Positions 27,172 through 36,110 are shown, numbered from the stretch's first letter. The stretch is 64,000 nucleotides of DNA from Lachnospiraceae bacterium (GCA_910575035.1 CAJTDL010000005.1:1-64000), one strand, 5' to 3'. Notes: generated by a model not told the origin, from the sequence alone. Translations and numbers: made by a program.

Positions 27172-27307
27172 TGTGGAAGAAGCTGAGGAAATTAAGCCAG
27201 AAGAGGATAAGACTATTATTGCTGATGTCAAATTCCATTTGAGAACATGGGCAGATAAGCCTCTTTACCAAACTGAATACAGAACTTACACAAGCACTTG
27301 TTACTGA
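27152..27307 (+). CDS. short ORF replacing the expected brxL
   Basis: ATG 27152 overlaps the end of pglZ by 20 bp, as the next operon gene would. It encodes 51 residues (MENFIFDVEEAEEIKPEEDK, then KFHLRTWADKPLYQTE and a short tail). It does not look like the start of BrxL, the Lon-like protease/AAA protein that normally ends type 1 operons. A second frame continues past 27270 as TELTQALVTDRKKRLSG to about 27367, so either a frameshift or a junction lies near 27270-27290. I do not recognise a family. It is probably the intact head of a small BREX-associated gene whose tail was lost. Confidence 0.4.
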   Translation: MENFIFDVEEAEEIKPEEDKTIIADVKFHLRTWADKPLYQTEYRTYTSTCY

Positions 27308-27529
27308 CCGAAAGAAACGGTTAAGCGGCAGGTGCGTTTACTTTTTCAAAAAATCAGAATACCATGTCTAAAATCATAAAAACGATAGCAATAGATTTGC
27401 CTCTTGAAAATTTCATAGCAGCCGCCAGAGGGATACCTGCCGCAACGGACAGCAGAGCCACGATATGAGCCTGCCCACTGCTCAATCCGTGCATAGCACT
27501 GACAGAGTGAACGCCGCTTTAGGGAAAGC
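27308..27529. other. intergenic debris after BREX
   Basis: This stretch contains the tail of the second frame following pglZ and a minus-strand membrane-protein fragment (27354-27494). It marks the right boundary of the BREX operon and the start of unrelated mobile-element sequence. Confidence 0.5.
27354..27494 (-). pseudogene. membrane protein, C-terminal fragment
   Basis: The 46-residue minus-strand frame encodes GQAHIVALLSVAAGIPLAAA, MKFSRGKSIAIVFMILDMVF and a stop. Two hydrophobic segments separated by a basic turn look like the last helices of a transporter or conjugation membrane protein. The family cannot be named. Confidence 0.35.
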
Positions 27530-27787
27530 GTGGAACTGTATGGACTGACTGTGCTACATACCCTTGCTTTAACGCTCCTTTACGAGCCGCTTGAAAAGCT
27601 GTTCTTTGTGGTGGATGGTCTTATCCCCACGGGCTTGTCGCTGTTCTGCGGCTCACAGAAAATCGGCAAGAGCTGGCTCATGTTAAAGCTCTGCCTTTGC
27701 GTGTCGCAGGGGCTTCCCCTTTGGGATATGCCCACAAATGAGGGGGATGTGCTGTACCTCCTTCTGTGCTTGATACAGTTCGTTTGA
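27530..27787 (+). pseudogene. RepA-like AAA ATPase of a mobile element, fragment
   Basis: The 85-residue frame encodes LIPTGLSLFCGSQKIGKSWL, with a Walker A-type GSQKIGKSW, then MLKLCLCVSQGLPLWDMPTN and VLYL. This matches the ATPase of replication/mobilisation proteins (DnaB-like AAA_25) in Firmicutes integrative elements. The rest of the protein is absent and the last residues run into the promoter of the following HTH gene. Confidence 0.6.
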
Positions 27788-27798
27788 ACGGATATACT
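27770..27798 (+). promoter_or_regulatory. sigma-A promoter of the HTH gene
   Basis: TTGATA (27770-27775) and TATACT (27793-27798) with a 17-bp spacer, 28 bp upstream of the ATG at 27827. Confidence 0.6.
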
Positions 27799-27826
27799 AA
27801 ATACAATACACAACAGGAGGTCAAAA

Positions 27827-28015
27827 ATGTTTGAATATATGACAGCACAGGAAGCCGCAGAAAAATGGAATGTATCGCTTCGGTGGGTGCAGCGGTTATG
27901 CAAGGAAAACCGTGTTGAGGCAGCTTTAAATATAAATCGTGTGTGGCTTATTCCACAAAATACTGTCAAGCCAGACGATGCACGAAAAAAGAAAAATATT
28001 TCAAAAAATCTGTAA
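27827..28015 (+). CDS. small helix-turn-helix protein
   Basis: The 62-residue protein (TAQEAAEKWNVSLRWVQRLC, then NRVWLIPQNTVKPDDARKKK) is a winged HTH of the excisionase/MerR-like kind. ATG 27827 follows CAGGAGG. The same domain forms the first 55 residues of the methyltransferase at 46205 (DAATKFNISKRRVQLLCEQG, then VWLIPETAPKPADGRRKR). It may be a free regulator or a cut-down relic of such a gene. It is 43 bp upstream of the sigma factor gene and may be read with it. Confidence 0.7.
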   Translation: MFEYMTAQEAAEKWNVSLRWVQRLCKENRVEAALNINRVWLIPQNTVKPDDARKKKNISKNL

Positions 28016-28058
28016 GGTTTTTTGAAGTGCGAAGTCTTATAGGTAAGGAGGTGAGAAA

Positions 28059-28559
28059 GTGGCAGGTTTTGAAGAAGAATTTGAGAAAATATACATAAGA
28101 TACTTTAATGATGTGTTTCTTTTTCTCAAAAAGCTGTCAAAAGACGAAAGCATTGCGGAGGAAATCACAAGCGAAACTTTCTTTAAGGCAATGCGTTCAA
28201 TAGATAATTTTCGTGGTGAAACAGATGTCCGTGTCTGGCTTTGCCAAATTGCAAAAAACTGTTATTTCTCCTACTTGAAAAAGCAACAGCGTGTTGAAAA
28301 TATTGGTGATATTGATTACCCAGACAATCAAGACACCATTGAGGAACAAATATCAAAGCAATATGATGCGATGCAAATACATCTCCTGTTGCATAATTTA
28401 GCTGAACCTTATAAGGAGGTTTTTATGTTACGGGTCTTTGGAGAGTTGAGCTTTAAACAGATTGCAGATATTTTCCAAAAAACAGATAACTGGGCTTGTG
28501 TCACTTATCACCGAGCAAGAAATAAAATATTAACACAAATGGAGGACAAAGATGAATAA
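28059..28559 (+). CDS. ECF-type RNA polymerase sigma factor
   Basis: The 166-residue protein has sigma region 2 (EFEKIYIRYFNDVFLFLKKL, ITSETFFKAMRSIDNFRGE) and region 4 (LAEPYKEVFMLRVFGELSFK, then QIADIFQKTDNWACVTYHRA). GTG 28059 has AAGGAGG at 28045-28051. Its end overlaps the anti-sigma gene by 8 bp, the usual arrangement for a sigma factor and its membrane inhibitor. The three genes that follow form an ABC transporter, so the sigma factor probably turns on this transporter in response to an envelope signal. Confidence 0.88.
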   Translation: MAGFEEEFEKIYIRYFNDVFLFLKKLSKDESIAEEITSETFFKAMRSIDNFRGETDVRVWLCQIAKNCYFSYLKKQQRVENIGDIDYPDNQDTIEEQISKQYDAMQIHLLLHNLAEPYKEVFMLRVFGELSFKQIADIFQKTDNWACVTYHRARNKILTQMEDKDE

Positions 28560-29463
28560 TAAATGTAATTTAATCAGAGACATCCTTCCGCTTTATGTAG
28601 AAGACATGGTAAGTACGGATACACGAGAGTTTGTTAGTGAACATCTCGAACATTGTGAAGCGTGCCGTGCAGAGCTTGAACATATGCAGAAGCCCGCAGA
28701 CATTATCCCATATGCAGATATTGTTCCGCTAAAAAGAATAAAAAAGGAATTATTTATCAAACGCCTTCAGACCGTTTTTTTAACAGCGATTTTGGCATGT
28801 GCCATAGTGACGGTTCTTTTTGGAATTTTAACATCACCTAAATTTTTCCCCTATTCCGATGACTTGTTCCATGTTAATAGTGGCACTGACGGGAGCATTA
28901 CCATCGCCTTTGATAATAAGGTAACAGGTTATAGCTGTATGAAAGAGTTTAATGATGAAACGGAAGCAGAGATTTATCAGATAAATGCTTGGACTACGAC
29001 CTGGGACATATATTCGTCCAATCGTGGAAAACAAAATATGGTTATTCCCTCTGATAGGGAAACTAACATTCAGATTTTCTATGCTCAAAATGATGGTTCC
29101 GAAGATGTATTGATTTATGGGACAAATGATAATGCTTATCAAGACACTGTAACATTGCCAAGACAAATTTTCCTGCCATATTTTATGTTAGCTTTCCTTG
29201 TCCTTGTCATACTTGCAGCTCTGCGGCTTTTATTGAAAAACAAGCAAGCAATAATTGTATGGATTGACAGAGCTATACTTTTCCCAATTTCCTATATGGC
29301 AGCTCATCTTTGCACAAAAGGAATCAACTTTATCAGTTATTCGTCACAACGAGATTTTTGCGTTATTATTCTGGTTGCTATGTTGTTTTATTTTGCGATG
29401 TTGACAGCGAAATCTCTTTATAAAGCAAAGATAGGAACATTACAAAAGAAAGATAGAAATTAA
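28552..29463 (+). CDS. membrane anti-sigma factor with zinc-finger domain
   Basis: The 303-residue protein begins with a ZAS (zf-HC2) domain: ILPLYVEDMVSTDTREFVSE, then HLEHCEACRAEL (His-x3-Cys-x2-Cys). Hydrophobic segments follow at about 75-95 (LTAILACAIVTVLFGIL), 206-224, 236-250 and 272-288, with an extracytoplasmic domain between the first two. It should bind and hold the sigma factor of the overlapping gene at the membrane. The large outer domain is the likely sensor. Gene intact. Confidence 0.82.
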   Translation: MNNKCNLIRDILPLYVEDMVSTDTREFVSEHLEHCEACRAELEHMQKPADIIPYADIVPLKRIKKELFIKRLQTVFLTAILACAIVTVLFGILTSPKFFPYSDDLFHVNSGTDGSITIAFDNKVTGYSCMKEFNDETEAEIYQINAWTTTWDIYSSNRGKQNMVIPSDRETNIQIFYAQNDGSEDVLIYGTNDNAYQDTVTLPRQIFLPYFMLAFLVLVILAALRLLLKNKQAIIVWIDRAILFPISYMAAHLCTKGINFISYSSQRDFCVIILVAMLFYFAMLTAKSLYKAKIGTLQKKDRN

Positions 29464-29489
29464 CGCTCAATACTTTAAAGGGGTAGACC

Positions 29490-29936
29490 ATGAAAAAATC
29501 TCTATTTAGGCTAACAGATATGTTAGAGCTAAGTTTTGCATATATTCTCTGCTTTTCTCTAAATTTGCTTTTGGATTATGTAAAGGCTTTAGATTTGGAT
29601 TCTTATCTTCTAAATGCTTTTTTGAAAAACTTTATTGATTACCAGCCTTTAGTGGTTTCGTTATTTACATTTATTGTGATAGTTTTTCATTATCAAATGC
29701 TGCAAAGGAAAAAGGTAGAAATATTTTGCAGAATACTTGTGGGAGGTACTGTATTTAATATCACAACTCGGTATATACGGGATAGCTTAACGATATTAAT
29801 TCCCGTTTACCTTCTATCGGTTTTAGCAAATGCTTATTTAGATTTCAACTTTTTCAGCAATTTTTACTTAGTTCTCATTTTGATAACATACATACTAATT
29901 AGTGCAAGGCAGGTGCGGAAATATGAAAATTTTTAG
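29490..29936 (+). CDS. small polytopic membrane protein
   Basis: The 148-residue protein has four predicted membrane helices (for example LELSFAYILCFSLNLLLDYV, PLVVSLFTFIVIVFHYQML, ILIPVYLLSVLANAYL, FYLVLILITYILISA). ATG 29490 follows AAAGGGG. It overlaps the next permease gene by 14 bp, so it is probably an accessory subunit of the transporter or its sensor. No family recognised. Confidence 0.65.
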   Translation: MKKSLFRLTDMLELSFAYILCFSLNLLLDYVKALDLDSYLLNAFLKNFIDYQPLVVSLFTFIVIVFHYQMLQRKKVEIFCRILVGGTVFNITTRYIRDSLTILIPVYLLSVLANAYLDFNFFSNFYLVLILITYILISARQVRKYENF

Positions 29937-31140
29937 GTTTATTGTTTCAAAAATATTTTTAAGAAAAGCGATACTTGGCATAGGAATGATTCTGTTGCTT
30001 TGCATGGCGAATTACATAACCTTTACTGCTGCTCGTTCAATTTTATCAACTTTTCAAGGGTATCAAGAAACAAAATATATCAATCAAGAAGGAATTTACA
30101 TCGCTAATTTAGACCCAGATAGTCATATGGATATGGGGCTGATTAACGAAAATGGAACACATGCAGTATATGACTATTTGAATAATAACTTTAATTATGC
30201 TTTTTATACAGATGGGTTTATTGTATCTATACCTAACACTGATGATATGGAAATATCATTAGGCTATATGAATGAGGAGTATTATAAATTAAATCAATTT
30301 GAGCTTTCACAAGGGGCAGATGTAGATTTTAATTACCAATTTGATGGGGAAATACCAGTTTTAATAGGAAAAGGGTTAAGTACAACATACCCCGTTGGGT
30401 CAACAATAAAAATGGAAGAATCTGTTCTTGGGCGACCAATAACTCTAAAAGTTCAAGGGGTTTTGAAGCAAAATGCTTACCATTCCAATTATTATGCTCT
30501 CAATTCCAAGACATATTACAATTTTTCGATTCTCGTTCCTGTGAATGAGGAATTTATGAATCACGCAAATATAGACCTTCGATTCAATGGTCTCATGGAT
30601 ATTACAATTCTGCAAAGCACAAAAGAACAAATAGCAGATTTAGGTGAGGTTATCAAAGATAATTTGGGCTTAAAATTTAATTTCTTTAGCCAACAGGAAA
30701 ATTATGATTATTTCAATGAATATTATCTTCATACTTTAAAAATCATTTGCATCATAACCTTTATTTTGCTTGTAGTTATAACTTGTCTTTCTGTTTGGAA
30801 CGCATTAGTTAGCGTCCGTTTAATGTTAAAAGAATTTACAATCAATCTGTTGGTTGGATTAAGTTATTCAAAATTAAAAAAAATTTTTTATGGTTATTTC
30901 GGGATACTTTCGTTTATTAACCTAATAGTTATTTTTATAATCACTGCTTTTGACAGATATGGATGCTGGCTAAGAAAAGATGCCACCTTTGCCACATATG
31001 GATTATTTGGTTTGATAGGTATGGACTGGTTGGCTTTATTGTTAGTAGCCGCTTCTGATATTCTTATCGGAGTAATTGTTGTGGAGAGTATGTTATGGAA
31101 AATCAAAAAAATTCCAATTTCCTTGGGGGTGTTACAATGA
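29923..31140 (+). CDS. FtsX-type ABC transporter permease
   Basis: The 405-residue protein has an N-terminal helix (AILGIGMILLLCMANYITFT), a large extracytoplasmic domain (residues about 40-275) and three C-terminal helices (IICIITFILLVVITCLSVWN; LSFINLIVIFIITAF; WLALLLVAASDILIGVIVV). This is the MacB/FtsX topology. I chose ATG 29923 over the longer frame. Its stop overlaps the ATPase start (ATGA), so the two are coupled. Partners of this kind in Firmicutes expel or sense antimicrobial peptides. Confidence 0.78.
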   Translation: MKIFRFIVSKIFLRKAILGIGMILLLCMANYITFTAARSILSTFQGYQETKYINQEGIYIANLDPDSHMDMGLINENGTHAVYDYLNNNFNYAFYTDGFIVSIPNTDDMEISLGYMNEEYYKLNQFELSQGADVDFNYQFDGEIPVLIGKGLSTTYPVGSTIKMEESVLGRPITLKVQGVLKQNAYHSNYYALNSKTYYNFSILVPVNEEFMNHANIDLRFNGLMDITILQSTKEQIADLGEVIKDNLGLKFNFFSQQENYDYFNEYYLHTLKIICIITFILLVVITCLSVWNALVSVRLMLKEFTINLLVGLSYSKLKKIFYGYFGILSFINLIVIFIITAFDRYGCWLRKDATFATYGLFGLIGMDWLALLLVAASDILIGVIVVESMLWKIKKIPISLGVLQ

Positions 31141-31817
31141 CAAAAATTATTGATTTAAGCGTTAAAGAAAAAATCTATGAAAGCAAAAAAGCACAGATTT
31201 CAATATTAAATGACTTCAAACTTGAAGTCGCAGATGGTGAAAAAATTGCCATTGTAGGCGAATCTGGAGTAGGAAAAAGCTCTTTGCTTAATATTATCGG
31301 ATTGATAGATAGAAACTATAACGGTGAATATACTCTTTTGGGTTCGCTCACTAATAATCTACATACAAATGAGTTAGCACAATGGCGAAATCAAAAGATT
31401 GGTTTTATTCTTCAAGAATCAGCACTTATCAATTCTTTGACGATTGAAGATAATATTAAATTGCCTTTACTTTACGCAGGCTCTGAGAAAAAAGAATTTA
31501 AGATAGAGGATTTCGAAAGTGTAGTTGATGCAATCGGTATTAAACCAATATTAAAAAAGAAGCCGCTTGAATGTTCTGGCGGAGAAAAAGCGAGAGCCGT
31601 ATTTGCCAGAGGAATCATTATGAAACCTCAAATTATTTTGGCTGATGAGCCAACAGCGTCTCTGGATATGGAGAACAGAGAAAGAATTGTAACTTTGCTT
31701 TTTAAAATGAACAAAGAATTTAACACGACTATTATTACCGTAACTCACGATTTGGAAATAGCTAATCGTCATGATAGAATAATTCAGCTTGAAAAATGTT
31801 CGCAGCGATTGGGCTAA
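31137..31817 (+). CDS. ABC transporter ATP-binding protein
   Basis: The 226-residue protein has Walker A GESGVGKSS, Q-loop FILQESAL, signature CSGGEKARA, Walker B IILADEPTASLD and the switch His in VTHDL. It belongs to the LolD/MacB-type group that pairs with FtsX permeases. ATG 31137 overlaps the permease stop. Its last eight residues (after IIQLE) are read from sequence that, in the next frame, belongs to a sensor kinase remnant, so the natural 3' end was replaced at a junction near 31790. The catalytic core is complete. Confidence 0.85.
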   Translation: MTKIIDLSVKEKIYESKKAQISILNDFKLEVADGEKIAIVGESGVGKSSLLNIIGLIDRNYNGEYTLLGSLTNNLHTNELAQWRNQKIGFILQESALINSLTIEDNIKLPLLYAGSEKKEFKIEDFESVVDAIGIKPILKKKPLECSGGEKARAVFARGIIMKPQIILADEPTASLDMENRERIVTLLFKMNKEFNTTIITVTHDLEIANRHDRIIQLEKCSQRLG

Positions 31818-33090
31818 AAATTTTACTTTAGATTTTTCAGACTACATGATCTTTGTAGACGGAAGCCCCACGGTAAAACAGACAGGCATAGAATGATTGC
31901 AGGATAACCATATCGGACTGCAAATTTTAGACACTGCCGGAAATGAAGTATATGCGTGCCAAAAGCCTGGCAATGCACAGGACACTTACTCTAACGCTGA
32001 CCTTTTACAGCTTAATCAGACTGGGCACCTTGATACAGAGGATATGACTTCCTTTGTAAGTATTGTAACAGAGTGCGGAAAAGAATATGCCTATATTCTC
32101 CATTTCCCTATGAACATTCAAAAAGTAACCATGTACTTAAACGGGGAACGGTTTACAGGCGGGAAAAAAATTGTTTTCTCAACGATTGGAGTTTTATTAG
32201 CAGTAATCATTTCTTTAGGGTTGGTATATGGTTTTCTTATGACAAAAACCATACGCAAATTGGTAACGTCTATACAGGATATTTCTGGACGCTGTTATCT
32301 TCCTGTTAAGGCAAAAGGATCATTTAGGGATCTATACAATGGTCTGAATGAATTGGACGCGGGTGTAAAGACAAGCGATAAGCTGCGGGAGGAAACGGAA
32401 AATATGCGCCGGGAATGGATTGCTAATATTACCCATGACTTAAAGACCCCACTATCCCAGATTAAAGGCTATGCGGAAGTTTTACATGATGACACAGAAA
32501 AAACAGCAGTTGAGTACAGGCGGTATGCGGGCATTATGCTAAAAAACGCGGCATATATGGAAAATCTAATTGACGATTTAAAATTAACATGGCAATTAGA
32601 AAACGGCACACTTCCGGTAAATAGGCAGGAACAGAATATTGTCCGCTTCTTGCGGGAACTGTCCATTGATATATTGAACCGCCCCGAATACGAAAACCGC
32701 ATGATTTTGTTCGAGTGCAGCGATAATATTACAGACGAAACAGCACTCTTATCCTTTGACACAAAGCTTTTTACAAGGGCGTTTCAAAATCTGATTATCA
32801 ATGCGTTTGTGCATGGAACTAAAGATACGGAAGTAACCGTAAAAATCGGGTCTTCTGAAAGTGAGTTGACTATAAACGTATCAGACAATGGCGGCGGCAT
32901 GAGTAATGTGGTGGCAGAACGATTATTTGAGCGATATTACAGAGGGGCAAATACGGAGGGCAAAACCGAGGGGACAGGCTTAGGGCTTGCAATCGCAAAG
33001 AACATTGTAGAGCTTCATGGCGGTACAATTTCAGTTAATAGTACCCCCGGTGTTGGGACTTCTTTTCTTATCCGTTTTCCCGGTAATTAA
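31816..33090 (+). pseudogene. sensor histidine kinase, N-terminus lost and in-frame stop
   Basis: A kinase frame runs in phase from before 31816 (WAKNFTLDFSDYMIFVDGSP) to TGIE, hits TGA at 31894-31896, and continues directly as LQDNHIGLQILDTAGNEVYA. The stop most simply replaces a TGG. The remainder has one helix (VFSTIGVLLAVIISLGLVYG), a HAMP region, the H-box NITHDLKTPLSQIKGYAEVL and intact ATPase boxes (NLIINAFVHGT, VSDNGGGMS, GTGLGLAIAKNIV). The first helix and part of the sensor are missing. Translation could restart at TTG 31897, but with no first membrane helix. No partner regulator is adjacent. Confidence 0.8.
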
Positions 33091-33124
33091 GGTTAATTAA
33101 GGCAGGATAAAAATTTAATTAAGG
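33084..33124 (+). promoter_or_regulatory. TTAATTAAGG direct repeats
   Basis: TTAATTAAGG occurs at 33093-33102 and 33115-33124, 22 bp apart (two helical turns), with a partial TAATTAAGG at 33084-33092. This spacing suits tandem binding of an OmpR-family regulator in front of the FMN-binding and permease genes. It is distinct from the TGTAACATTT boxes of the minus-strand operons. Confidence 0.45.
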
Positions 33125-33168
33125 TTGACCGTTTACTATGTTAAGTGTAGTGACGGTCAACCTTTTTT
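33121..33168 (+). terminator. intrinsic terminator after the kinase
   Basis: AAGGTTGACCGT (33121-33132) pairs perfectly with ACGGTCAACCTT (33153-33164), followed by a run of Ts to 33168. Confidence 0.8.
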
Positions 33169-33193
33169 CTGTTTATAGACGAGGAGGTGGAAC

Positions 33194-33497
33194 ATGAAAA
33201 AGGTACTTTCATTGTTAGCAACGATACAGATTACCGCCTTTGTGTGTTTTGCAGCCTTTGGCATTACTGTTGCGCCCGCAGACGTTAGAGCTTGGGGCGG
33301 TGGACTTAAATACAGTTACAGACGGTGAATATATTGGTGTTTGTCAAAACAAGATTTTAATAGCCGTTGTCTTGGAGCAGGCTGAAACAATCGCCAGGAA
33401 AGTATGTGCTGAACAAACATTAGAGGTTGACGCTGTATCGGGCGCAACGCTTACCAGTGAAACCGTTCTGAAAGCAATCGAAAATGCGTTGAAATGA
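33194..33497 (+). pseudogene. secreted FMN-binding domain protein, frameshifted and deleted
   Basis: ATG 33194, after GGAGGTGG, begins a signal peptide (MKKVLSLLATIQITAFVCFA, then AFGITVAPADVRA). The frame then shifts near 33290-33300; the next frame reads AVDLNTVTDGEYIGVCQNKI and CAEQTLEVDAVSGATLTSET, an FMN-binding domain with the SGAT flavin-attachment-type motif. The middle of the domain, between ILIAVV and LEQAETIA, is missing. FMN-binding lipoproteins of this kind commonly sit between a two-component system and FtsX permeases in Lachnospiraceae. Confidence 0.6.
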
Positions 33498-33513
33498 CGC
33501 ATGGAAAGTAGGT

Positions 33514-35508
33514 GTGGACTTGAAAATCATTCTAAAGTATATCTTAACAAACGTAAAAGAGCGTAAAGCAAGAACTTTCGTTATGCTTCTTTCAATCCTG
33601 CTGTCTGCTATGCTGCTGTTCGTTTCCTTTTCTATTGGCGTTTCTTATGAAAGCGCACAACGGAAAATGGCGCGCGGCATGGCGGGGAGTGCGACTGTTT
33701 CTGTTCAGAGTGTGGAGGGCGGTATTCATGCAGAGGATATTCCCGCCTTGCCAGACATACAGACAAAAGCAGGAATTGTAGAGGGTACTTCCCTTTACCA
33801 TGAAAACGGGTACTATGAAACGGTTGACCTCTTGGCGGCGGATATGGAAGCATTAAATCAAATCAATAAACCACGACTAATTGGTGGCGGCGAAGTTACC
33901 GCATTTTCCGGCAATCAGATTATCTTGCCGGACAGGTTTACATCAAAATATGGCATAGAAAAAGACGATACTGTTACCTTGCAAATAAATGGATCGCCAG
34001 TGGATTTTGAAGTAGCAGAAATTGCCGCTTACGACACAGTTTTCCTGCGTCACACAAGGGGTGCAACAGCACTTTTGCCTTTGGAAACCATAATAGAACT
34101 TTTGGGGTGGGAGGACGGTTATAGCGAAATTCTGATTGAACCCGCCCCAAATAGTACAACAGGCAATCTTATTTCTGAACTGAAAAATGCTCTTGATAAC
34201 GGAAAGTACCAGGTATCGGAGGTTGTCAATGAAGCGCAGATAGCCGCCGACGCAAGGCAGAAATCCATGCCTTTCTTTCTAATCAGTTTCTTTTCATTAA
34301 CTATGAGTATTTTTATCATTTACAGCAGCTATAAAGTCATTACCTTAGACCGTTTACCGATTATTGGCACATTCCGCAGTATCGGCGCGACAGAAAAGAC
34401 CATAACCCGTATTCTGCTTTTGGAAAGCCTGTTTTATGGCTGCACAGGCGGGTTGACTGGTATTCCAATTGGTATGATTGTATTAAAAGGCATTTTGCAG
34501 GGAATGGGCAAATCATTATCACAGGGAATTGAAATCCCCGTTGTTATCTCTGTTCCTGGCGTTATTCTTTCTTTTGCGGTTGCGGTGATCGTGTCTTTGT
34601 TTTCGGCATGGCTGCCTGTCCGCAGGGCAAGCCGACTACCGATAAAAGATATTGTCTTAGGTACGGTGGAGGAAAAGCATATTCCGCGCCCTCTGATTGT
34701 CGGAATAGGGATTGTATTGTTTATCGTGTCCGCTTTGTTGCCGCACTTAGCGTCCGGCACTATGCTTTATCTTGTGGGTGGTTTTTCCCTGTTAGGTCTG
34801 ATTGCTGCTACTATCCTTGTGATACCAATTTTCACAAATATAGTAAGCGCAGGATTGGAGCGCTTCTATGGTGCGGTAGCAGGAAATGAGGGCAGGATTG
34901 CCGCCCGTAACATGAAAGATAATAAGAATGTCACGCAGAATATTACGCTGCTGTTCATCAGCATATCAGCGATTATTGCAATCAGTGTAGTGGGGAATTT
35001 TGTGACAACTTATATCAGCGACGTATTTCATGGCGCGGAGCTTCAAGGTTTTGCCGACGGACACATGAAGCCGGAATTTGTGGAACAGGTAAAAGAGATG
35101 GACGGAGCAGAAAAAGTATTACCTCTTTATGTATTTAAGAACAATGTACAGGGGAATAGTGAACCCATTTCCCGTTTAGAGGGAACGGATAATTTGGAAT
35201 GGTATAATTCCATGTTTGCACTTCATTACACGGATAGTCCCATGAGTGAACAGGCTGCACTCTCTTTTGCTTCTGGTGAAAGGGCAGTAATTATAAACGA
35301 AGATTGCATGAAGCGGGGCGGTTTTTCCATAGGCGATACGATTACGCTGTCAAATGGAACAAGCGGAAATTCCTATTTTTTTCTTCCGGGCTTATCGGTG
35401 CTGTCATTGCTATTGTTGTTTCTTACATGGAAATACAGACTATTTTCCTTGTTGCGGGACCCAAAATTTCAATGACACCGGAACTGGACATTTGGACATT
35501 TCTCGTTG
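33514..35508 (+). pseudogene. FtsX-type ABC permease, internally deleted near the C-terminus
   Basis: From GTG 33514 the frame encodes a large permease: first helix TFVMLLSILLSAMLLFVSFS, MacB-like outer domain, helices at about 250-400, second-half core (GRIAARNMKDNKNVTQNITL), then ends after TITLSNGTSGN with out-of-family residues to 35475. The true final helix, SGLIGAVIAIVVSYMEIQTI and VAGPKISMTPELDIWTF, follows in another frame to about 35508. The outer domain of the second half and two helices have been deleted. No ATPase gene is adjacent. Confidence 0.72.
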
Positions 35509-35515
35509 CGGGGAC

Positions 35516-35701
35516 ATGCGGAAACAGTTTGAAAAAATCATTGATGCTTTGGAGGTTTTTGGAGCTTGCAGCATTGAAAACGTAAAGCTGTCCGACGCGA
35601 AAGAATGGGCGTTGCGAATGGAAGAAAAAGGCTACTCGTTCAAGACCATCAACAACCACAAGCCTTCGCTTAAAGCTGCCTTTTACACAGCCATACAGGA
35701 C
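35516..35701 (+). pseudogene. tyrosine integrase, N-terminal domain fragment
   Basis: The frame encodes MRKQFEKIIDALEVFGACSI, ENVKLSDAKEWALRMEEKGY and SFKTINNHKPSLKAAFYTAI, the SAM-like core-binding domain of conjugative-transposon integrases. The catalytic domain is absent. It is pressed between the permease remnant on its left and an opposite-strand permease scrap on its right. Confidence 0.65.
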
Positions 35702-35716
35702 CACATCAATATGTCA

Positions 35717-35907
35717 GTATATCACACATACCACCGCCCTCAATTCCGTTGGCATGATAATTTACATAAAGGCTTTGCCTTTTTGCAATTACATCGGTTA
35801 CTGTTCTGTCAACTCAGAATGCAAATAAATTTTATAGCCACCGTCTGGGAAAAACTGTCTTGCAAGCGCCTCTGGTGAGCGCAACAAAACGAGGGAGGAT
35901 ACCAAAT
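35717..35907 (-). pseudogene. FtsX permease scrap fused to an ATPase start
   Basis: About 190 bp match the minus-strand permease gene at 50040-50290 almost base for base, but with an internal gap (a piece corresponding to about 50130-50190 is missing). On its upstream side it is joined to the ATG and first codons of the ABC ATPase leader (ATGGGCAT). It still sits downstream of a complete two-box promoter (35955-36040). Thus an entire ATPase and most of a permease were removed between them. Confidence 0.6.
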
Positions 35908-35954
35908 GCCCATACTCAAATTGCTTTCAGGGCTTTCTGCCTGTTGATAAGGGT

Positions 35955-36040
35955 ATTGTAAAACACAAATGTCCCCGAAATGTTACAGCTGCTAAAAAAA
36001 TTCATTGAAAATCGAGGTGAAATGTTACAACGCTCGGACA
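35955..36040 (-). promoter_or_regulatory. two-box ABC promoter, copy D
   Basis: On the minus strand, TGTAACATTT at 36029-36020 and 35987-35978 are 42 bp apart. The nearer box lies 17 bp upstream of TACAAT (35960-35955). It now drives only the scrap at 35717-35907. Confidence 0.65.
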
Positions 36041-36110
36041 GTTCAAAAATTTTTTTGAGAAATGGCGAAAAAAGCGGGGCAGCCCATGCCGCCTCGCCGA
36101 TCCCAAAAGG

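Noticed and set aside
15787-27307. Phage growth limitation (Pgl) or DISARM instead of BREX
   Set aside because: brxA, brxB and brxC beside pglX and pglZ define type 1 BREX; no pglW kinase, drmA or drmB is present.
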